Shown here in pieces: positions 18,048 through 26,326 of a stretch of DNA of 64,000 bases. The translations under genes were made by a program, and so were the position numbers. The number at the start of each line of letters is the position of its first letter. The first letter of the stretch is position 1. The stretch comes from Fictibacillus terranigra (GTDB lineage Bacteria; Bacillota; Bacilli; Bacillales; Fictibacillaceae), in contig NZ_JAUHLN010000003.1 of assembly GCF_030412265.1 (NCBI RefSeq), forward strand, positions 372,001 to 436,000, written 5' to 3'. A model generated the notes under the pieces. It had not been told where the DNA came from. It saw only the letters and a program-made list of their open reading frames with translations, and did no database searches.

Positions 18048-18822
18048 GCGCTATTTCGAATCGAACGACTGTGTCATCGAACAAAAAAATCATAGCTATA
18101 TGAAAATCCAGCTCACTGTTGAGCTGGATAAACTGCTGATGAACCGGCCCTTTTACTGGCACTATCTGGAGAAAACAGGCGGAACACCAAATCCGATGGC
18201 TCTTACCCTCGTGACCGGCCAGCAGCATCCACCCGAGGGAAACGGGGAGTTTATTCACTTCGGTTCACCGAGGCTGCATCAGATTTTTGCATCCACCAAG
18301 AAACTCGGTTCATTCATCCGGATGTACGAAGCCATCCGCCAGGATCCCGGGAAAAATATCCCCTTAAATCCATGGCTCTGCGTAAATTTAAAAACCTCTT
18401 ATCAATGTGACCGTAAAAAGGATATTATTTCTTCTTACGGCATCCATCTGATTACAGGAAGGATCGTCAGCAATTTTCATGATCAGCTTCGCGGACTCCC
18501 TCTTACTCGTAAAATCCCGGATTTCTGCTACACACTGTCTGCCTTCATCCGTCCGATGAGCGGTTTAAAACGAGTCGAAGCGATCGTTGAGCAGCAAATC
18601 ACCGAGGATGACCATAGCTGGGCGGAGGATGCGGAAAATCGGTGGCGTGAAGACGAAGAATTACTGGATCGGTTTTATGAGGATGAAATCGAAAAGCCGG
18701 AATATTACCAGGTTGAAAAAGAGGCACTGCGAACACAATATGAGCCGAAAATAACCGTAGACATCATAAACGGCGGACTTTTCTATCTGTCTGATTCCTT
18801 TCTATCACAAGCATTCAACTAA
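18016..18822 (+). CDS. yqhG: YqhG, partner of the SNF2 helicase
   Basis: A 268-residue soluble protein of the YqhG family with no assigned function. Start MQQHEIHRFLERYF at 18016 is preferred because AAAGG precedes it and the N-terminus then fits the family; it overlaps yqhH by 32 nt. The C-terminal third is very acidic (VEQQITEDDHSWAEDAENRW and following). No nuclease or binding motif is recognisable. Strict linkage to yqhH suggests an accessory subunit, which is inference. Confidence 0.82.
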   Translation: MQQHEIHRFLERYFESNDCVIEQKNHSYMKIQLTVELDKLLMNRPFYWHYLEKTGGTPNPMALTLVTGQQHPPEGNGEFIHFGSPRLHQIFASTKKLGSFIRMYEAIRQDPGKNIPLNPWLCVNLKTSYQCDRKKDIISSYGIHLITGRIVSNFHDQLRGLPLTRKIPDFCYTLSAFIRPMSGLKRVEAIVEQQITEDDHSWAEDAENRWREDEELLDRFYEDEIEKPEYYQVEKEALRTQYEPKITVDIINGGLFYLSDSFLSQAFN

Positions 18823-18845
18823 AAAAAGGGGCTTTATCAGCCCCC
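18821..18845 (-). terminator. Terminator of moaA
   Basis: GGGGC and GCCCC arms around 18828-18844 followed by seven T on the minus strand; overlaps the moaA stop region. Confidence 0.75.
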
Positions 18846-19862
18846 GATGTATGACATCTCGATTTTTTCCTTCTTGCCCGCGTCGATTCTTCTCTCATCC
18901 GAATAACGGTCTGTACGGCTTTCCCAAAGACTTGTGATCATCTGGTCCAGGTCTTTTTTTGTTGCACCTTCCCGCAAAGGTGTCCTAAAATCCACTCCCT
19001 TTGAAGCAAAAAGACAAGTGAATATCTTTCCATCAGCAGAAAGCCTTGCCCTCGTACAAGCTGAACAGAACGCATCACTGATCGATGAGATGATGCCAAT
19101 TTCATTTTCTCCGTCAGCAAACTGGAAGCGGGAAGCAACTTCGCCATAGTAATTTTCACGCACAGGGCGAAGAGGAAGCTCGGTTTGAATGGTTTTAAGG
19201 ATTTCTTCCTTGGTTACCACTTCCTTCAAATTCCAGCCATTTGTCGTGCCCACATCCATAAATTCAATGAATCGCAGAATATATGGGGTCCGTTTAAAGT
19301 ATCGCGCCATCGGCACAATTTCCTGCTCGTTTACTCCTTTACGTACCATCATGTTTACTTTGATTTTAAGACCGGCTTCATGGGCAGCCTGCATCCCCGC
19401 CAAGACGGGTTCCACTCCAGTGCCTCTGCCGTTGATCCTGCCAAAGAGCTCAGAATCCAATGAATCAAGACTTACTGTCACCCGGTCCATCCCAGCTTTC
19501 TTCAAATCTTCCGCAACACGGGGTAGAAGCACACCATTCGTCGTCAGTGCCAAATCCTCAAGGCCTTCCAGCTGATTCAAGCGGCCGATCAGTTCAGGAA
19601 GGTTCTTCCTCATCAGTGGTTCACCGCCGGTTATCCTTAGCTTCGTTACCCCTAAGGAGACGAAGCGTTCTGCGATCGTTACAATTTCATCAAAGCTCAG
19701 CAGCTCCTTTTTATCCAAAAAAGAGTAGTCTTTATCAAATATTTCTTTCGGCATACAGTACGTACAGCGAAAATTGCATTGGTCAGTGACAGAGATCCGC
19801 AAATCTTTTAGCGGTCTTTTAAGCTGATCGTAAATCCCCTTTTCCATAGCCATTTTCATCAC
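18837..19862 (-). CDS. moaA: GTP 3',8-cyclase (molybdenum cofactor biosynthesis)
   Basis: A 341-residue radical-SAM enzyme catalysing the first step of molybdopterin synthesis. The SAM cluster motif is CNFRCTYC near residue 33. The C-terminal cluster ligands are in FCSACTRARLS and IFTCLF. It ends in the conserved Gly-Gly tail (SYIGG) needed for activity. Several start codons (MMKMAMEKG) lie close together. It follows yqzE on the same strand. In B. subtilis the tapA-sipW-tasA locus occupies this interval, so moaA is a substitution here. Confidence 0.95.
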   Translation of the reverse strand: MMKMAMEKGIYDQLKRPLKDLRISVTDQCNFRCTYCMPKEIFDKDYSFLDKKELLSFDEIVTIAERFVSLGVTKLRITGGEPLMRKNLPELIGRLNQLEGLEDLALTTNGVLLPRVAEDLKKAGMDRVTVSLDSLDSELFGRINGRGTGVEPVLAGMQAAHEAGLKIKVNMMVRKGVNEQEIVPMARYFKRTPYILRFIEFMDVGTTNGWNLKEVVTKEEILKTIQTELPLRPVRENYYGEVASRFQFADGENEIGIISSISDAFCSACTRARLSADGKIFTCLFASKGVDFRTPLREGATKKDLDQMITSLWESRTDRYSDERRIDAGKKEKIEMSYIGG

Positions 19863-19923
19863 ACTTCTTCTTTAGAATGATAGTTCAACAGTACCATACT
19901 TCCAGGCAATTGAAAAATGAAGG

Positions 19924-20100
19924 TTACTTCCTCCTCCTCCTGAACATCAACCCCAGTGAAAGGGGAACCATGCCAAAAAGCGAAACGAGCACCGGCTGCT
20001 TGCGTTCCGCTTTTTGCTGTTTCACTTTTCGTTTTTCCTCAGGAGAACGGCTCATCCTCTTGACGATTGCTTCAATGACAAATTTAAAATAGGCATTCAC
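19924..20100 (-). CDS. yqzE: YqzE-like small protein
   Basis: A 58-residue protein starting at GTG with AAGGTGA 6 nt upstream. It reads MNAYFKFVIEAIVKRMSRSP, then a basic middle and a C-terminal SLFGMVPLSLGLMFRRRRK. The FGM-P-L/F-RRRR ending and its position beside the comG operon match the YqzE family of unknown function. It lies between aroK and moaA, 14 nt after the aroK stop. Family call is from memory of pattern and context. Confidence 0.7.
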   Translation of the reverse strand: MNAYFKFVIEAIVKRMSRSPEEKRKVKQQKAERKQPVLVSLFGMVPLSLGLMFRRRRK

Positions 20101-20114
20101 AGGCCATCACCTTT

Positions 20115-20642
20115 TTATTGTTTTTCAACAGTCTGTCCTGAATCGGAGAGCTCTAACCTCGCTGCGATTTTTTCAACGATATTCGCAGGATCTTCGCCTG
20201 ATGTCTCCAGTACCCAATGGCATTCCCTGTAAAATGGGAGCCGGGAATCATACAGCTTCTCCATCTCCCGCTTTTTTTCATGATCAAACAATGGCCGGCT
20301 TTCATCCTCTTTTAGTCTTTCAAAGATTGTATCGAGAGGACAGCTTAGAAAAATAACGAATCCGTTTTCCAGCATGTATTTTCTGTTTGGCTCCGAAACA
20401 GCCATCCCGCCTCCCGTCGTAATGACCGCATCCTGCTGCGGAAGTTCAGAAAGAATGGAAGCTTCATAGCTCCTGAACACTTCTTCTCCAAGCAATGAAA
20501 ATATTTCTGCTACTTTTCGACTGTATTTTTCTTCGATGTAGTGATCGGTATCAACGACCGGCAAGTTAAGCCTCTTGCCGAGCAGCGAACCGATCGTGGT
20601 TTTCCCGGATCCCATGAATCCTGTTAAGTAAATCGGTTTCAA
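20115..20642 (-). CDS. aroK: Shikimate kinase
   Basis: A 175-residue P-loop kinase phosphorylating shikimate at O3. Walker A GFMGSGKTTIG lies near residue 7; the substrate-binding DTDHYIEEK is followed by ITTGGGMAVSE, and the lid contains DESRPLFDHEKK. TTG at 20642 is taken as the start: GGAGGG is 6 nt upstream and it overlaps the comGG stop as TTGA, so it is coupled to the competence operon. The upstream ATG at 20660 would place the ribosome site inside the gene. Confidence 0.92.
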   Translation of the reverse strand: MKPIYLTGFMGSGKTTIGSLLGKRLNLPVVDTDHYIEEKYSRKVAEIFSLLGEEVFRSYEASILSELPQQDAVITTGGGMAVSEPNRKYMLENGFVIFLSCPLDTIFERLKEDESRPLFDHEKKREMEKLYDSRLPFYRECHWVLETSGEDPANIVEKIAARLELSDSGQTVEKQ

Positions 20643-21013
20643 CTCGCACCCTCCACCCATTTCGTAATGCTTTTTGTCTCGCTATTATAATATATTACAA
20701 CGCTTTTTGTCTGATGGTTTCCCAAACTTGCAGATATTTTTATTTCAATGGCACGAGGATCTCCCATGGAAATCACGCAGTCCACAACGCCTTGATCGAA
20801 GACAATGCGGGTGGGCGTATCCTTATTTTTTTCCAGATTACTGATTGCTTGCCTGCTGGACTTCTCAATCATGGCACCAAGCTGCAGCTGTTCACGCTGT
20901 GCGGTAAGGAACTGTTTTTCGCCGAGATAAATGAGAAGCTGATGGGCAGTGAGCATGGAGAAGATCAGACAAAAGACGAGAACCGCCGGGAAAATATATC
21001 CCCGGCTATTCAT
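20639..21013 (-). CDS. comGG: Competence protein ComGG
   Basis: A 124-residue minor pseudopilin-like protein. It has a hydrophobic N-terminal helix (IFPAVLVFCLIFSMLTAHQL) without a canonical K/R-G-F-x4-E cleavage motif, as known for ComGG, and a mostly beta C-terminal part. Last gene of comG; its stop overlaps the aroK start. Assigned mainly by position and topology. Confidence 0.85.
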   Translation of the reverse strand: MNSRGYIFPAVLVFCLIFSMLTAHQLLIYLGEKQFLTAQREQLQLGAMIEKSSRQAISNLEKNKDTPTRIVFDQGVVDCVISMGDPRAIEIKISASLGNHQTKSVVIYYNSETKSITKWVEGAS

Positions 21014-21450
21014 TTAGGATTTCCCTGGATTTGTTCTGCCTGTCTGACAAAGACGCGTTCGTACACACGCGAGGCGGTGTCAGTAATCGATAAAGAAACT
21101 AGTTTTCCTGTGACGGATGCGTAAAAGCTCTTCACCGAAAACAGCCAGGTTTCATATCCTTGTCCATTGATCTGCTTTCGAATACGATTTTGATATAAGG
21201 AAAAAGTGATGGTCTGGCCCGAAGACGAAGTTAAGATAAGCTTGTCCTCGCTTGCCGCTGCGTTTACTGATTCTCTTATCGCCTGGCCGATCCCTGAATA
21301 AAACGATTCCAGCTCTTCCATCGGGACACCGCTTTGTACCGGCGGAGATAAAACCTTTATAAGAAGTGGAGAAAAGCTCGCCAATACGATAACAATAGAC
21401 ATCGCTATCAATGCTTCAAGAAGCGTAAACCCTTGCCGGCCGATTTTCAT
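21010..21450 (-). CDS. comGF: Competence protein ComGF, minor pseudopilin
   Basis: A 146-residue pseudopilin with a type IV prepilin signal (KIGRQGFTLLEALIAMSIVI). The ATG at 21450 overlaps the comGE stop (ATGA) with GAGG just upstream; the earlier ATG at 21468 is less likely. It overlaps comGG by 4 nt. It takes part in the transformation pseudopilus. Confidence 0.88.
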   Translation of the reverse strand: MKIGRQGFTLLEALIAMSIVIVLASFSPLLIKVLSPPVQSGVPMEELESFYSGIGQAIRESVNAAASEDKLILTSSSGQTITFSLYQNRIRKQINGQGYETWLFSVKSFYASVTGKLVSLSITDTASRVYERVFVRQAEQIQGNPK

Positions 21451-21767
21451 TGTTTCCTCACATCGCATTCTCTGTAGGTTCTACCGTTCTTTCCTGTAAA
21501 TTCAATGCAGAGCCCTCCTTCTAGCATCCTCCATTGAAATTCAGCTGTTTGTCCGCGGATATAAGAAGAACCCCCTTCATCACCGCCCCAGGCTTCAATG
21601 GTCATTTTGTTGGATAAAAGCTGTAAAGCCTCCCTTTCCTGCTTAATTGTAAAACGTTCAGTATACAGGGCGTGCAATGCAAGGCCGATACCACTGATAA
21701 CGATTGAAAACACGCTTAAGGCAAGGAGTGCTTCCAGCAAAAAATATCCTCTAGAATTTTTCAGCAT
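21447..21767 (-). CDS. comGE: Competence protein ComGE, minor pseudopilin
   Basis: A 106-residue protein with a prepilin-like N-terminus (NSRGYFLLEALLALSVF), using Tyr after the cleavage Gly and keeping the Glu at +5. Overlaps comGD by 17 nt and comGF by 4 nt. GGGAGG lies upstream of its ATG. Confidence 0.85.
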   Translation of the reverse strand: MLKNSRGYFLLEALLALSVFSIVISGIGLALHALYTERFTIKQEREALQLLSNKMTIEAWGGDEGGSSYIRGQTAEFQWRMLEGGLCIEFTGKNGRTYRECDVRKQ

Positions 21768-22197
21768 AGAACCTCCCTTTTCCCAGCAGAAAAACCATTT
21801 TATATTTGCCGGCTTCCGTTTTTATGATCAGTGTTCCTGAATTGCTGATGTTTCCGCTTTTGTTATAAGTAATCTTTAACGGCATCGTGGACGATTCAAA
21901 TCTAATTTGTTTGGGGTAATTAACGTTCTTATGCAAGTCGTTCATGGCCGTGGCAATAATATAGCGGTTCTCATCGGGTAAAATATGCAGATGCATGACC
22001 TTGTGATCATTTATCGCTGTTCGTTGGGTGAAGTATAAATCGCGTTTGAACTGCTCCAGGAAAAAGTGTACTTCTCTGCCTTTATAGTATTTCTGTAAGG
22101 AAACAGAGGCAATGCTCAAAAGAATACTTCCGATGGAAAGAACAATGAGCAGCTCCAGCAATGAGTAGCCGCAGACCCATTTAATCCGCCGCTTCAA
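21751..22197 (-). CDS. comGD: Competence protein ComGD, minor pseudopilin
   Basis: A 148-residue pseudopilin. The N-terminus KWVCGYSLLELLIVLSIGSI is a prepilin signal (G-Y-S-L-L-E). It starts at TTG, overlapping the comGC end by 17 nt. The soluble domain is beta-rich. Confidence 0.87.
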   Translation of the reverse strand: MKRRIKWVCGYSLLELLIVLSIGSILLSIASVSLQKYYKGREVHFFLEQFKRDLYFTQRTAINDHKVMHLHILPDENRYIIATAMNDLHKNVNYPKQIRFESSTMPLKITYNKSGNISNSGTLIIKTEAGKYKMVFLLGKGRFYAEKF

Positions 22198-22486
22198 CTA
22201 CCGTCCCGCCTTTTAGTTCAAGAGCATTCCCGTTCGGGCATTTAACCGTATCCACATAACCTTCTGATACCAATGTATTTAAGTCCGTGAGTTTCTCCTC
22301 TTTATCCGCTTCATAAGCACCTACTTGTCCCTGAACAAGGTCAAGTGTTGCCCTGCATCCAAGGTTCTTTGCGACTCCGAGGTTCTTTGCCATGCTTGGA
22401 AGCGCGATTAGGAGCAACACAGAAATGATGAGCAGAACGATCATCATTTCGATCAAAGTAAAACCTTTTTCGTTGATTCTTTTCAT
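22181..22486 (-). CDS. comGC: Competence protein ComGC, major pseudopilin
   Basis: A 101-residue major pseudopilin of the DNA-uptake pilus, processed by ComC. Signal and helix: EKGFTLIEMMIVLLIISVLL, with cleavage after Gly and Glu at +5. Two cysteines (LGCRATLD and VKCPNG) match the intramolecular disulfide known in ComGC. AAGGAGAG lies before its ATG. Confidence 0.96.
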   Translation of the reverse strand: MKRINEKGFTLIEMMIVLLIISVLLLIALPSMAKNLGVAKNLGCRATLDLVQGQVGAYEADKEEKLTDLNTLVSEGYVDTVKCPNGNALELKGGTVVEAAD

Positions 22487-22500
22487 TTGGCTCTCCTTTT

Positions 22501-23538
22501 TTATTGAATAGAATCCATCATTTTAAACATCGGAAGGAGCATCGAAACAAACATGGCAAGAATCATGCTTCCGATAAATAAAAACAGCACCGGTTGAACA
22601 ACGATGATGTATTTTGCCATTCGTTCTTCTGCATAACTGATCAATATTTCACTGTAAGCAATCAATTCTTTTCCGAGCGATCCGTAAGATTGCCCATGTG
22701 CAATAATCATAGACAGCTCAGGAACAAAGTATCGTCTTTGGGCAACAATATCTTCAAACCTTAAGCCGTTCACAAGCTCCTTTTTCATTAAGGCCGCCTC
22801 GGTCTGAAAAAATCGCATGTATTGATTCTGTTCGAGGATCTTCAACGCCTCATTGATTGCCAAACCGCCTTTTAAAAGGCTGCCGAGCTGAATGGAAAAT
22901 TGGTGGGTGATCAGGACGATAACGGTCCGTTTTAAAACTGGAATCCTTAAGAGCAAAGAGATTCGCCTGGAGGGAGACATTTTCTTCATGAATGTGAAAT
23001 ACAATAGCGCTGCACTGACAATAAAGGCAGCGAACATAAAAAAGAGGAACGGAATTTTTTTTAAGATGGAGATCATCACCATCGTAAAGTAAGGGAATTT
23101 GATGTCTAAGGAGGAGTATAAGGATAAAAAGTGTGGCATCAGCATGCGGAACAAAACGAAACAAATACACAAAACGACAACGAACAAAAAGATGGGATAC
23201 CTTACAGCTTTTATGAATCGTCCTTTCATTTCTTCCTTCTTCTGAAGCATTTTACCTCCTTCCATTACACTGAACCGCAAATCACCATGTTTTTCAGACA
23301 GCTCCAAAAACCCGAGCACATCTCTCGAAAAATTCTCATTTGCCAAAGCTTCGTGAAGAGCATAGCCTCTTTTCAGGCAATCGTACACCCTTTGAAGACC
23401 GTCTTGCATCCAGCGGTTCTGATGGAGCTTAAGGATAGAAATCGCTTTAGGCAAAGAATAACCCTGCTCCAAAAGACGGCCAAGGCGCAACAAAAAATCG
23501 CCCTGCTGTCTGTTCGTCCATCTCCTTCCTCTGCTCAC
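22501..23538 (-). CDS. comGB: Competence protein ComGB, platform membrane protein
   Basis: A 345-residue GspF/PilC-family polytopic protein forming the membrane platform for pseudopilus assembly. Two repeated GspF domains are visible; transmembrane helices lie around residues 115-140, 160-185 and 315-340. GTG at 23538 is the likely start: it overlaps the comGA stop (GTGA), and GGGGGTGGA is 6 nt upstream. Confidence 0.92.
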   Translation of the reverse strand: MSRGRRWTNRQQGDFLLRLGRLLEQGYSLPKAISILKLHQNRWMQDGLQRVYDCLKRGYALHEALANENFSRDVLGFLELSEKHGDLRFSVMEGGKMLQKKEEMKGRFIKAVRYPIFLFVVVLCICFVLFRMLMPHFLSLYSSLDIKFPYFTMVMISILKKIPFLFFMFAAFIVSAALLYFTFMKKMSPSRRISLLLRIPVLKRTVIVLITHQFSIQLGSLLKGGLAINEALKILEQNQYMRFFQTEAALMKKELVNGLRFEDIVAQRRYFVPELSMIIAHGQSYGSLGKELIAYSEILISYAEERMAKYIIVVQPVLFLFIGSMILAMFVSMLLPMFKMMDSIQ

Positions 23539-24599
23539 AGCCGGTCCACCCCCCACCTCTCAAGACTCTGGGAAGGAAGAAATCCTAAAGCGATGCCTTG
23601 TTTTATAAAATGATTCAATGTTCTGGTCTCATCCGGCCGATCCGAGTTGCCCCGAACCCACTCAATACCTTTTTCCAGCCCGGATCCTGACAGCAGTTCA
23701 TAAATACCCATTCGTTTATTTTTTCTTCGTATGAAACATTGCGTTTCGCAGGCTTCACCGCAATAGGGGCAGCTCACCGATAACAACCGCTGAGCAACAA
23801 TCCCGAGAAGTGTCTGTTCTAGTTCCTGCACAGTGACACCAAATTCAATCAACCGGTATAAGCAGCCTAGAGCATCTTCCGCATGGACAGTCGAAAGCAC
23901 TAGATGACCTGTCATTCCTGCCCGGATAACGAGCTTAGCTGTCGTTTGATCCCGGATCTCGCCAATCATGATCACATCCGGATCGTGGCGAAGGATAGAT
24001 TTAAAGCCTTCTCCGTACGTTATTCCTGCTTTTTCATTCACTTCCATCTGCAAAAACAGATCGATTTTCTTTTCTATTGGATCTTCAAGAGTGAGGATGT
24101 TGCGCGTAGATAGGGATTGGATATGCTGGAGAAGAGAATACATGATCGTCGTTTTTCCTGAACCAGTTGGTCCTGAAAAGAGAATAAGTCCGCTTGCCCT
24201 GTGCAAAAGAGCATGCAGTCCTTTCAATGAATCCGGAAACAATGCTAATGATTGAAACTCAGCGGGATGTGTTTGGGGAAGCAGCCGGATGACGAGGCTT
24301 TCGTGAAAGGCCGTTGGAAGTGTGGACAGCCGGAGATGAAGGAGCCGGTCCTGTAGAGCGATGTCCATCGAACCGTCCTGGGGCCTGCGGCGTTCACCGA
24401 TGTCCATTCCAGCTTTAAATTTGAAATGGGAAAGAAGTCTTTCAAAAAATCCGTAGGGCAGTTCTTCCACCTGATGCAGCCGGCCATCCACTCTGAACTG
24501 GATCAGGCCTTTTTCCCTTAGAGGGACAAAATGAATATCGGAAGCATTGGTGCTCGCTGCGAGTTGAAGGAGTTCATCACTTTTCTTTTCAATGGGCAA
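23535..24599 (-). CDS. comGA: Competence protein ComGA, traffic ATPase
   Basis: A 354-residue GspE/PilB-type ATPase that powers the transformation pseudopilus. Walker A is FSGPTGSGKTTIMYS; the Asp box, Walker B and His box are in GEIRDQTTAKLVIRAGMTGH and STVHAEDALG. A four-cysteine zinc site is suggested by CPYCGEACETQC. TTG start at 24599 with AAGGTGA 7 nt upstream. First gene of a seven-gene, densely overlapping comG operon that also leads into aroK and yqzE. Confidence 0.96.
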   Translation of the reverse strand: MPIEKKSDELLQLAASTNASDIHFVPLREKGLIQFRVDGRLHQVEELPYGFFERLLSHFKFKAGMDIGERRRPQDGSMDIALQDRLLHLRLSTLPTAFHESLVIRLLPQTHPAEFQSLALFPDSLKGLHALLHRASGLILFSGPTGSGKTTIMYSLLQHIQSLSTRNILTLEDPIEKKIDLFLQMEVNEKAGITYGEGFKSILRHDPDVIMIGEIRDQTTAKLVIRAGMTGHLVLSTVHAEDALGCLYRLIEFGVTVQELEQTLLGIVAQRLLSVSCPYCGEACETQCFIRRKNKRMGIYELLSGSGLEKGIEWVRGNSDRPDETRTLNHFIKQGIALGFLPSQSLERWGVDRL

Positions 24600-24663
24600 C
24601 GCATTATCACCTTCTTTCTTATCTTATAAGTAAATATACGGCAAAATCCGCTACATTCCTTCA

Positions 24664-24693
24664 AAAATTTTACACTTGCTTGCATAAAATTTT
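24664..24693 (-). promoter_or_regulatory. Two AAAATTTT palindromes upstream of comGA
   Basis: AAAATTTT occurs at 24664-24671 and 24686-24693, exactly 22 bp apart (two helical turns), about 65 bp before comGA. ComK boxes are pairs of AT-boxes (AAAA-N5-TTTT); these are similar in composition but lack the N5 spacer. They are a plausible activator site; the assignment to ComK is weak. Confidence 0.35.
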
Positions 24694-24722
24694 CGACAAT
24701 ACCCATACTAAAATTATTCCGA

Positions 24723-24797
24723 TGGGCTATAGCCAAGTGGTAAGGCAACGGACTTTGACTCCGTCACTCGTTGGTTCGAATCCAGCTAGCCCAGCCA
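24723..24797 (+). tRNA. tRNA-Gln (TTG)
   Basis: A 75-nt cloverleaf with acceptor TGGGCTA/TAGCCCA, anticodon loop TTTGACT (anticodon TTG), T-loop GGTTCGAATCC and encoded CCA. A single gene, divergent from comGA, followed by its own terminator. Confidence 0.97.
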
Positions 24798-24808
24798 TCT
24801 TTTACCAG

Positions 24809-24837
24809 GAACACCTGCCACGTGTTCTTTTTTTGTT
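24809..24837 (+). terminator. Terminator of tRNA-Gln
   Basis: GAACAC (24809-24814) pairs with GTGTTC (24822-24827), followed by seven T. Confidence 0.8.
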
Positions 24838-24860
24838 TTCCAAATCCAGTTAGAATGGCA

Positions 24861-24890
24861 TTTACAATCGAGTAAAAATTCATATATAAT
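24861..24890 (+). promoter_or_regulatory. Promoter of yqgY
   Basis: TTTACA (24861-24866), 18-nt spacer, TATAAT (24885-24890), about 40 nt before the gene. Confidence 0.6.
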
Positions 24891-24931
24891 ACAGAGGGAA
24901 TGAGTTCTTCGGTGAAAAGGGAGGGATACAT

Positions 24932-25177
24932 ATGGCAAGAATGTACAAGGTTTTGGGCTTTTGGACCGGTATTATCGCAGTAATGGCCTATCTTGGGGAC
25001 TTAACGAACATGTCACTGCTTTTTTTGGGCCAAACCATTTTGTTTGTTTCACTAAGCTACTTAAATTTATCTGAGCGTATGTATATTTACATTTTCGGAG
25101 CTTATTTAACAGTCTTTTTTGTCGGTTTTACATACTGGACGACGTTCATGATGACTCCCGGAGCGGGCGGTCATTAA
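24932..25177 (+). CDS. yqgY: DUF2626 membrane protein YqgY
   Basis: An 81-residue, three-helix membrane protein of the DUF2626 family, unknown function. Segments near residues 5-22, 28-45 and 50-72 are hydrophobic; the C-terminus is MMTPGAGGH. AAGGGAGG lies 7 nt before the ATG. Transcribed from its own promoter and closed by a bidirectional terminator. Confidence 0.88.
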   Translation: MARMYKVLGFWTGIIAVMAYLGDLTNMSLLFLGQTILFVSLSYLNLSERMYIYIFGAYLTVFFVGFTYWTTFMMTPGAGGH

Positions 25178-25224
25178 GAAATGCGCAAGCGTCCTTGGCG
25201 CTGAGCTAGACATTACTTCTATGC

Positions 25225-25268
25225 AAAAAAGAAAACGGTTGCCGTTTAGCGGCAGCCGTCTTTTTTTT
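25225..25268. terminator. Bidirectional terminator between yqgY and the methyltransferase gene
   Basis: ACGGTTGCCG (25235-25244) pairs with CGGCAGCCGT (25250-25259), flanked by A-run and T-run. The methyltransferase stop codon lies in the loop. Confidence 0.9.
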
Positions 25269-26325
25269 GGATAAGAACCTGAAAATATGAGCTGATGGAG
25301 TCCTCCATAATCAATGAACGAATGGCTCTGTTCTTTTTATGAACGGGTGAAAAGGGATCCAGGCTGCTGGAATCCTGGAGCAGCTCCAGTAATCCGTTCT
25401 CGAGGAGAAAACTGGACTGGCCCTGAAAACAAGCGGCTCGAAACCCCGCTTTTTCACCCATTGCTTTTACACAGTCCCAATGGATATGAGACGTAAGATC
25501 CATTTCTCCAGGAAATTTCAGCGGATCGTTGATTTGCTGATGCCGGTAATAGCCTCTCAGGCTTCCGTTCAGAAGTTGAGGCATTCTCCATTCTTGCCTC
25601 GTATATCCGTAGTCAACGAATATAACGGCTCCGTCTTCAACCCAGCCATAAAGAGCAGTAAGCCAGTTTGTCATAGCCAGCGGAATTTCTATAGTCTGTC
25701 CGATTGAGAGGTCTCCAATATGTTCATCGATCCACATGAGGAGTTCCGTATTCTGCAATGGCTTTTCTAGCTCCATAAGGTTTCCTTTATTGTCAATGGA
25801 TACCATGATCTCTGCCATACCGTGAACCTCTTTTTTAACCACGTCAACCGGCATCGCATCTAGGAGTTCATTGGCAAATAGGATTCCTTGAAAAGATGAA
25901 CGTACAGCTCTCATAGCATCGATCGAGTCAAAATGGGTGACAGGGCCCTCATAAAATCTGTCCTTTATTTTCCTTGTGTGAGAAGGGCTCGATTCAACTG
26001 CGATATACTCCAGAGGCGGATAGCCTTTGGCCTTCCATTCATTGAGAACACTTTTTGCAAACCGCCCGTCTCCTGCTCCGATCTCACATACGGCAAATGG
26101 CAGCTGCTGTTCCTGAAACACGCGATAAAACACATCCGCCCATACGGCTCCAAACACTTCTGAAGCTGCACTGCTTGTATAAAAATCTCCGTTTCTGCCG
26201 ATTTTCTCCCGTTCCTTCTGATAATAACCGAGTTGAGGGGTGTAAAGAGCCAGGCTCATATAGTCGGAATATGAAATAGCCTTATCCGGAGAGCTCATAA
26301 TCCTCTCCTTGATGACAGAGAGCAT
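25246..26325 (-). CDS. SAM-dependent methyltransferase, MidA/NDUFAF7 family
   Basis: A 359-residue class I methyltransferase of the COG1565 (MidA) family. It has the N-terminal cap segment SLALYTPQLGYYQ...IGRNGDFYTSS, the SAM-binding CEIGAGDGRFAKS and the FANELLDAMPVDVV segment. Mitochondrial relatives methylate an arginine in a complex I subunit; the bacterial substrate is unknown. It starts right after the yqgX stop. An internal ATG at 26298 has a better ribosome site (AAGGAGAGG) but would trim conserved N-terminal helix residues. Confidence 0.88.
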   Translation of the reverse strand: MLSVIKERIMSSPDKAISYSDYMSLALYTPQLGYYQKEREKIGRNGDFYTSSAASEVFGAVWADVFYRVFQEQQLPFAVCEIGAGDGRFAKSVLNEWKAKGYPPLEYIAVESSPSHTRKIKDRFYEGPVTHFDSIDAMRAVRSSFQGILFANELLDAMPVDVVKKEVHGMAEIMVSIDNKGNLMELEKPLQNTELLMWIDEHIGDLSIGQTIEIPLAMTNWLTALYGWVEDGAVIFVDYGYTRQEWRMPQLLNGSLRGYYRHQQINDPLKFPGEMDLTSHIHWDCVKAMGEKAGFRAACFQGQSSFLLENGLLELLQDSSSLDPFSPVHKKNRAIRSLIMEDSISSYFQVLIQKKDGCR

Positions 26326-26326
26326 G

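Noticed and set aside
25182-25211. GCGCAAGCGTCC...GGCGCTGAGC segment after yqgY, resembling Bacillaceae intergenic repeats
   Set aside because: Only one copy in the window and no clear ends; cannot be supported as a repeat element from this sequence alone.
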